A stretch of DNA of 19,451 bases from Acidobacteriota bacterium. Lineage in GTDB: Bacteria; Acidobacteriota; Terriglobia; Terriglobales; Acidobacteriaceae. Where the stretch lies: the NCBI GenBank assembly GCA_003225595.1, contig QIAR01000043.1, positions 1 through 19,451 on the forward strand, read 5' to 3'. Made by a program: the position numbers and the translations under genes. Position 1 is the first letter of the stretch; each line of letters starts with the position of its first letter. Of the stretch, positions 15,156 to 19,451 are shown one piece after another. The notes beneath the pieces were generated by a model. The model was not told the DNA's origin. It ran no database searches and saw only the letters and a list, made by a program, of their open reading frames with translations.

Positions 15156-16079
15156 ATGAATACTCAATCGAATGCTATGCCCGAGTCCTTCGACTCGCAA
15201 GGAATCGCGCCCGTGGCCATGTCTGCGACTCGGCCAATGTACTGGTCAGTGAGGCGCGAATTGTGGGAGAACCGTTCCATCTATATCGCGCCGCTGGCCG
15301 CTGCCGCTGTTTTTCTGTTCGGCTTCGTGGTCAACATGGTGACTCTGCGGCGCCGCATTCACGGCGTATGGCCTCCGGACCCAGCGCAACAGCACCATGT
15401 GCTCGCTACGCGGTACGAATTGGCGGCGGCCCTGATCATGGGGACCGCCCTTATCGTGGGAATTTTCTACTCTCTCGATGCGCTGTACGGAGAGCGCCGC
15501 GACCGCAGCATTCTCTTCTGGAAGTCGTTGCCGGTTTCCGATCTCACCACCGTGCTCTCGAAGATCACCATTCCCCTCGTGATTCTGCCGCTTCTCAGTT
15601 TCGCCATCACCGTTGCGACGCAGTTCATCATGTTGCTGCTGAGCAGCGCAATACTGGCGGGGAGCGGCGTGAACATAGGGACGCTATGGGCAGAAGCATC
15701 GTTCTTTCACGTGTCACTGGTGCTGCTGTATCACCTTCTCACGGTGCACGGTGTCTGGTACGCGCCACTCTACGGCTGGCTGCTGTTGGTGTCGGCATTA
15801 GCGCCGCGCGCGCCGTTTATATGGGCTTTCTTGCCTCCGTTCGTGATCTGCGGAGTGGAAAAGATTGCGTTCAACACTTCGCATTTCCTGGCGCTGCTGC
15901 AGTACCGCCTGCTGGGGCCGGGGGGTGCAATGGCGCCGGACAACCACCCGAAGGATTTTATGGCAACACTGATTCCCGAGCATTTTTTCAGCACGCCTGG
16001 TCTGTGGACCGGGCTGGTAGTGGCTGCGGTATTTCTTTTTGCAGCAGTGCGACTGCGCCGCTACCGCGGGCCGATCTAA
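15156..16079 (+). CDS. ABC-2 type transporter permease
   Basis: This is a 307-residue inner-membrane protein with about six hydrophobic segments (approximately 43-62, 88-108, 136-164, 182-202, 205-234, 283-300). After the second segment comes ALYGERRDRSILFWKSLPVSD (109-129), a motif typical of permeases in YtrA-regulated ABC operons. The first 30 residues are soluble. ATG 15156 follows the ATPase stop with no gap, and AAGGAG sits 6 nt upstream inside the end of the ATPase gene. It should form a homodimeric channel with two copies of the ATPase. The transported substrate is unknown; peptide antibiotics, lipids or other envelope-active compounds are usual for the class. Confidence 0.88.
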   Translation: MNTQSNAMPESFDSQGIAPVAMSATRPMYWSVRRELWENRSIYIAPLAAAAVFLFGFVVNMVTLRRRIHGVWPPDPAQQHHVLATRYELAAALIMGTALIVGIFYSLDALYGERRDRSILFWKSLPVSDLTTVLSKITIPLVILPLLSFAITVATQFIMLLLSSAILAGSGVNIGTLWAEASFFHVSLVLLYHLLTVHGVWYAPLYGWLLLVSALAPRAPFIWAFLPPFVICGVEKIAFNTSHFLALLQYRLLGPGGAMAPDNHPKDFMATLIPEHFFSTPGLWTGLVVAAVFLFAAVRLRRYRGPI

Positions 16080-16082
16080 TTT

Positions 16083-16871
16083 TTGCGCATTTGCTTTTGT
16101 TTAATTGCAAGAGAGGAAGACTCGAGCACAGCTGTAACGACCAAGCGGATTTCAGAACGGTCGCCACTTTCTGTGGCCAGGATGGCTGGTGTGTTTCAGG
16201 CGCTCGAAGGCACGACGGCCACTTACGGACAAGTGATCGTTCTTGGCAAGCTCATTGTTCACGGCAATGCCGCGGTCACAGCGGCTAATATCTTCGGGCA
16301 CAAGCCGTTGTTCTGGGTTGGGTTCGCATCTTCGGTCATCGGAGTTGTATGCCATCTCGCCTGGGCGCTTCTTCTCTATGAGTTGTTTAAGCCTGTGAAC
16401 AGGCGCGTCTCGTTATTCGCGATGTTCGTCATGCTCGTGGGATGCGCGATTCAGGCTCTTACCAGTGTCTTGTATCTCGCACCGTTGCTCATTCTGGACG
16501 CCGGGAGTTCGTTGAGGGCATTTACGACGGAACAGTTGCAGGCGTTGGCGCTCATGTCTACCAGATTGAATGGTTACGCCTTCAATACCAACCTGGTGTT
16601 CTTCGGGCTCTGGTGCGCCCTGATCGGCTTCCTCATCTTCAGATCGACTTTCATGCCTTGGATTCTCGGTGTGCTGGTGGCAATTTCGGGCTTGGGCTGG
16701 ATGATGTACCTCTCGCCGCCGATCGCCATACATCTCTTCATCCCCTACATCGCTGGCGCTTCTGCGATTGGTGAAATCCCGCTGCTTTTGTGGCTCCTCA
16801 TCGTCGGCGTGAGCGATCAACGGTGGAGGGAGCAGGCCAGCACAGCCGGAGTTCGTGACTTACTAATTTAA
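16083..16871 (+). CDS. DUF4386 family membrane protein (copy 1)
   Basis: This is a multi-pass membrane protein of unknown function with about six hydrophobic helices. Family marks are LIVHGNAAVTAANIFGH, LLLYELFKPVNRRVSLFAMF, SLRAFTTEQLQALALMSTRLNGYAF, FFGLWCALIGFLIFRSTFMP and the ILGVLVAISGLGWM helix. The start is uncertain. TTG 16083 is 3 nt past the permease stop but lacks a Shine-Dalgarno, so reinitiation is possible. GTG 16173 and ATG 16182 would cut into the expected VARMAGVFQ helix. It is a clear paralogue of the gene at 17640, with shared blocks but only partial identity. It is in the same transcript as the ABC genes by spacing. Confidence 0.82.
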   Translation: MRICFCLIAREEDSSTAVTTKRISERSPLSVARMAGVFQALEGTTATYGQVIVLGKLIVHGNAAVTAANIFGHKPLFWVGFASSVIGVVCHLAWALLLYELFKPVNRRVSLFAMFVMLVGCAIQALTSVLYLAPLLILDAGSSLRAFTTEQLQALALMSTRLNGYAFNTNLVFFGLWCALIGFLIFRSTFMPWILGVLVAISGLGWMMYLSPPIAIHLFIPYIAGASAIGEIPLLLWLLIVGVSDQRWREQASTAGVRDLLI

Positions 16872-16883
16872 GGAGCGCGGACA

Positions 16884-17609
16884 ATGCGATTGCCAATATT
16901 AGTTCTTCACATCTGCGCCGGGATGTTGGGTTTGCTGTCTGGTGCCGCCACAATCTCGTTCCGCAAAGCTTCCCGCCAGCATATCCTCGCTGGAAACGTA
17001 TTTGTCATATCCATGATGGGCATGTCCACGGCCGGAGCATACCTAGCTTTCATGAAACACCAAATGAACAATGTTTTCGGTGGCGTCCTGGCGTTTTATC
17101 TTGTGACAACGGCATGGGCGACCGCGCGGCGCAGAGACGGGGAAACTGGCATCTTCGATTGGGGCGCGCTTCTGGTTGCATTGGCAGTTGGAGGTTCCAT
17201 CGTGACTTATGGGTTCGAAGCCGCAAAGAGACCAACGCACTCCATAGGTGGAGTTCCCGCTGGGATGTTCTTTTTCCTTGGTTCCGTGGCTCTGCTCTCT
17301 GCCGCGGGAGATGTTCGAATGCTCGTGCGCGGCGGGGTTTTCGGTGTACGTCGAATCGCGCGACATCTTTGGCGCATGTGCTTTTCGCTGTTCATCGCCA
17401 CAGGGTCCTTCTTCCTGGGACAGCAACAAGTATTCCCCCACTGGCTACGCAAAACAAACGTACTTTTTATCCCAGCGATCCTGCCACTGATATTGCTGAT
17501 TTTCTGGTTGAGCCGTGTTTTGTTCACAGATGCGTTCAAGAGAACTGCCTCACGCTATGGAACACATGAAGATCGCACGGCGCTTCGCGAGCAATCACTA
17601 CCTGGGTGA
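16884..17609 (+). CDS. DUF2306-like integral membrane protein
   Basis: This is a 241-residue protein with about seven hydrophobic segments. The N-terminal pattern LHICAGMLGLLSGAATISFRKASRQH, then VISMMGMSTAGAYLAFMK and FYLVTTAWATARRR, matches the DUF2306-type membrane proteins (LHI-AG--GL-SG, RK----H, YLV-TAW--ARR). The function is unknown; the conserved His and Arg residues in the membrane boundary are compatible with cofactor binding, but that is speculation. AAGGAG lies 9 nt before ATG 16884. It begins 12 nt after the first DUF4386 gene and lies between the two DUF4386 copies. Confidence 0.75.
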   Translation: MRLPILVLHICAGMLGLLSGAATISFRKASRQHILAGNVFVISMMGMSTAGAYLAFMKHQMNNVFGGVLAFYLVTTAWATARRRDGETGIFDWGALLVALAVGGSIVTYGFEAAKRPTHSIGGVPAGMFFFLGSVALLSAAGDVRMLVRGGVFGVRRIARHLWRMCFSLFIATGSFFLGQQQVFPHWLRKTNVLFIPAILPLILLIFWLSRVLFTDAFKRTASRYGTHEDRTALREQSLPG

Positions 17610-17639
17610 GCAAAGGTTGTAAATCTGGGAGAAACAGAA

Positions 17640-18380
17640 ATGACAGACCACACGGTCAATTCATCGCCAAAGCTTTGCGCAAGAATCGGCGGCGCGCTGT
17701 ACCTGATCATCATCGTCATTGGCCTGTTCGGCGAGGCATTCGTTCGGGACAGGCTGATCGTATCGGGCGATGCAGCGGCTACCGCCGCCAACATCATGTC
17801 GCACGAATCGCTGTGGCGCTTCCATATTGCTGCCGAACTGTTCCTGCTGATTTGCGCTGTCGCCCTGCTGCTGATCTTGTATGCCTTGCTGAGACCAGTC
17901 AGCCGAGATCTCGCTTTGCTGGCGGTATTCATCAATCTCGTATCAATCGGCATCGAAGCCGCGACTACGATGTATCTCCTTCAGGCGTTGTTTCCGCTGG
18001 GGAATGCCGGATACCTCAAAGCATTTACCCGGGAGCAGCTCTACGCCATGGCGAGCCTGTCGCTAAAATCGCATGGCTATGGCTTTAGCGTGAGCCTGCT
18101 CTTCTTCGGCTGTTTCTGCCTCATTGTCGGATACCTGATCTTCAGGTCGGGTTATCTTCCAAAGACTATTGGCGTTCTGATGCAGATCGCCGGTTTGAGC
18201 TATCTGACGAATAGCTTCGCGCTCATTCTGTCCCCCGCCTTCGCAAATCGGTTATTCCCCGCCATTCTTCTTCCTGCCTTTGTTGGGGAGGCATCACTCT
18301 GCCTTTGGCTTCTTGTGAAGGGCGTGAATGTTCCGAAGTGGCAGGAGCAAGTAAGTGTGGGGCGATTTAGCGGAGCGTAA
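17640..18380 (+). CDS. DUF4386 family membrane protein (copy 2)
   Basis: This is a 246-residue multi-pass protein, closer to the family consensus than copy 1. The N-terminus is CARIGGALYLIIIVIGLFGEAFVRDRLIVSGDAAATAANI, followed by LYALLRPVSRDLALLAVFINLV, LKAFTREQLYAMASLSLKSHGYGF, FFGCFCLIVGYLIFRSGYLPK and TIGVLMQIAGLSYL. GGGAG lies 8 nt before ATG 17640. It is 30 bp downstream of the DUF2306-like gene and is the last intact gene of the operon. The paralogous pair suggests tandem duplication with an intervening gene, or two recruitments. The function of the family is unknown. Confidence 0.87.
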   Translation: MTDHTVNSSPKLCARIGGALYLIIIVIGLFGEAFVRDRLIVSGDAAATAANIMSHESLWRFHIAAELFLLICAVALLLILYALLRPVSRDLALLAVFINLVSIGIEAATTMYLLQALFPLGNAGYLKAFTREQLYAMASLSLKSHGYGFSVSLLFFGCFCLIVGYLIFRSGYLPKTIGVLMQIAGLSYLTNSFALILSPAFANRLFPAILLPAFVGEASLCLWLLVKGVNVPKWQEQVSVGRFSGA

Positions 18381-18645
18381 CCCGCCATCGGGCCGTGCGA
18401 CTCGAGTAGCGAGGACGTGATATGCCACCATCGTCCTTCCCGAATCAGGGGCAATCCGTAAGTAATCGGCAAGGCCGCAATTTCAGGGTTGCCGTCGATC
18501 CCGAAGAACGTGTCCCAGCGATGAACCACGTTTCACCCGCCGCCTTCGAACGGGATTCGGTCTTCGCGGAGTCAGCAAAGAGTGCACGAGGGTGTCGGCC
18601 AGCCAGTCCTAGTATTTCTGAGAAGACCACCCACGCTCGCGCACA

Positions 18646-18810
18646 GGATTAGCGTTCATGCTGCTGGCAGTCTTCCCGGCAAACATCCATGCAGCTCGAG
18701 AGCGCCTGACGATTGCAGGCCGGCCTGTGGAGGCGTTGCTACCTCGAGCACTCCTACAAATCGTGCCCTTGGCAGCGACGATCGCGGTTTTTGTTGCTGG
18801 TAAGGAGTGA
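18646..18810 (+). pseudogene. DoxX-family membrane protein, decayed (C-terminal part)
   Basis: The plus frame reads GLAFMLLAVFPANIHAARER, then LTIAGRPVEALLPRALLQIVPL and stops at 18808-18810. VFPANIHAA followed by a GRP..LLPR..LQ segment is the end of DoxX-like (COG4270-type) membrane proteins. Homology extends upstream of the only ATG (18658), but that frame is closed by TGA at 18619-18621. Upstream pieces in other frames (GGVG near 18590, RTTHARA near 18625, RVAVDPEE near 18490) could be the rest of the gene, joined by single-base shifts. I therefore call a frameshifted remnant whose left limit may reach about 18480; sequencing error is an alternative. Confidence 0.5.
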
Positions 18811-18972
18811 AGCCAGGTGCCGGCTCACCTTTACCCATTCTAAGAGACTTTTCGATAGTTGAAACTTTTCAACACACGCGTAGCAATGTGGAACGCTGCA
18901 CCATGAGGCGTTCGAGATCATTCGCCATAAACTTTAGCCGTTTCTCAAGTGCCGCCTCGCTACTACCGACAT
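18811..18972. other. Short gap with an inverted repeat
   Basis: GTTGAAA-CT-TTTCAAC (18858-18873) is a 7-bp inverted repeat with a 2-nt centre. AGGTG-(6 nt)-CACCT downstream of the DoxX remnant may be a weak hairpin. Neither has a T-tract good enough for a terminator call. Confidence 0.3.
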
Positions 18973-19451
18973 TCAGAAGACCTCCTCAGTCGTCAATTGA
19001 CCGGTAGACCGAGGTCCAGAAATCCAGACAGACATCCGGAGGACTGGGAGAGTCCACATGCGTTGGGTCATCAGAATGCCGACGAGTTCCTCCTTGGGGT
19101 CCGCACGCCAGGAAGTCCCCAAACCCCGTCCCAGCCAAACGTTCCGACGCATCCCGCCACGTCGACTCGCCGGGTGACGACGGACACACCAAACCCCCAG
19201 CCGTGGTCGTCAAAATAGCCGGAAACTAAACCAGAGACCGCCTTCTGCTCGGACGTCAGCTGATCCGTCGTCATGACCTCGACGGAAGGTCTGGACAGAA
19301 CGCGCACGCTGCCAAGCTTGCCCTTGTTCAGCATCATCTCCCCGAAGCCAAATAGTCGTCGATGGTCGAGGCCCGACCGCCCCCCAAAAGACAACCATGT
19401 GGCTACGCGGCGTGTCGCCCACCGAAATAAGTTGTCTCAGGAACTGGAGCA
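18973..19451 (-). pseudogene. Beta-lactamase-family serine hydrolase, 3' part, frameshifted
   Basis: The minus strand encodes the C-terminal third of a class C beta-lactamase-like serine hydrolase, but in several frames. One frame gives GGGRASTIDDYL, the next FGEMMLNKGKLG, SVRVLSRPSVEVMTTDQLT and DDHGWGFGVSVVTRR, then FGWDG. After a four-base G run (19124-19127) the frame must shift by one base to continue as GTSWRADPKEELVGILMTQ, ending at TGA 18973-18975. The family normally reads WDGGLGTSW here, so loss of one G explains the break. Around 19340-19365 a further loss of a few bases breaks the STIDDYLAF block. The N-terminus with the SxxK motif lies outside the window. It is either a pseudogene or low-quality sequence. 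Confidence 0.7.

Noticed and set aside
14912..16288. 458-residue plus-strand open frame
   Set aside because: It overlaps the ATPase end, the whole permease and a DUF4386 gene in another frame. Its translation is rich in Arg, Ala, Cys and His, with no domain or ribosome-binding site, while the overlapped frames have clear family motifs.
18869..18966. Short minus-strand helical frame (EAALEKRLKFMANDLERLM) after the hydrolase
   Set aside because: The translation looks coding-like, but there is no start codon in frame near the hydrolase stop and the piece is too short to assign. It may be another remnant in the decayed zone.
1..19451. Mobile element, CRISPR or defence island
   Set aside because: No transposase, integrase, terminal repeats, spaced repeats, nuclease or methylase genes were seen. 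The only tandem repeats are the 8-bp triplet at 12643 and the regulatory heptads.

Overview
The window looks like a chromosomal segment of a Gram-negative soil-type bacterium with moderately high GC. An acidobacterium is the best guess, from an outer-membrane barrel protein with a terminal Phe, a Tat-type metallophosphoesterase, a zinc-ribbon/DUF4440 protein, and a GntR(YtrA)/ABC/DUF4386 operon. Taxonomy is inference only. I see no tRNA, rRNA, CRISPR array, transposase or integrase. TTG and GTG starts are common.

Left part (1-3617): the 3' end of a DUF3179 gene and a HAD-family phosphatase lie on the plus strand. Convergent to them on the minus strand are a metallophosphoesterase (2249-3157) and a zinc-ribbon, His-rich, DUF4440-type protein (1062-2135). 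A gap of about 460 bp with only one weak small ORF follows.

Middle (3618-10235), all on the minus strand: an OmpR/PhoB-family response regulator, a HAMP histidine kinase, a coiled-coil outer-membrane porin, a membrane-associated or exported cupredoxin, and a secreted TIGR03118-type protein closed by a clear rho-independent terminator. A four-copy array of TTGTCA-like heptads with exact 11-bp periodicity (4936-4975) sits between the last two genes. A related, weaker set (10207-10235) lies upstream of the regulator. This spacing is the architecture bound by PhoB/OmpR-type regulators, so the local regulator may control its own operon and the TIGR03118 gene.

Divergent to the regulator on the plus strand are a secreted TPR protein (10504-11640) and an unrecognised exported protein (11850-12500), followed by a 750-bp stretch with no convincing gene.

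Right part (13110-18380): a seven-gene plus-strand cluster encodes an exported calycin-like protein, a YtrA-type GntR regulator, an ABC ATPase, its permease, a DUF4386 protein, a DUF2306-like membrane protein and a second DUF4386 protein. A perfect 20-bp palindrome beside a TTGACA box precedes the first gene and is the probable operator of the GntR protein. Most genes abut, which suggests one autoregulated membrane-stress or export operon.

Right edge (18381-19451): two decayed or frameshifted genes, a DoxX-family fragment on plus and a beta-lactamase-family serine hydrolase fragment on minus. Each shows single-base frameshifts, so either this end is genuinely degenerating or the sequence is of low quality here.
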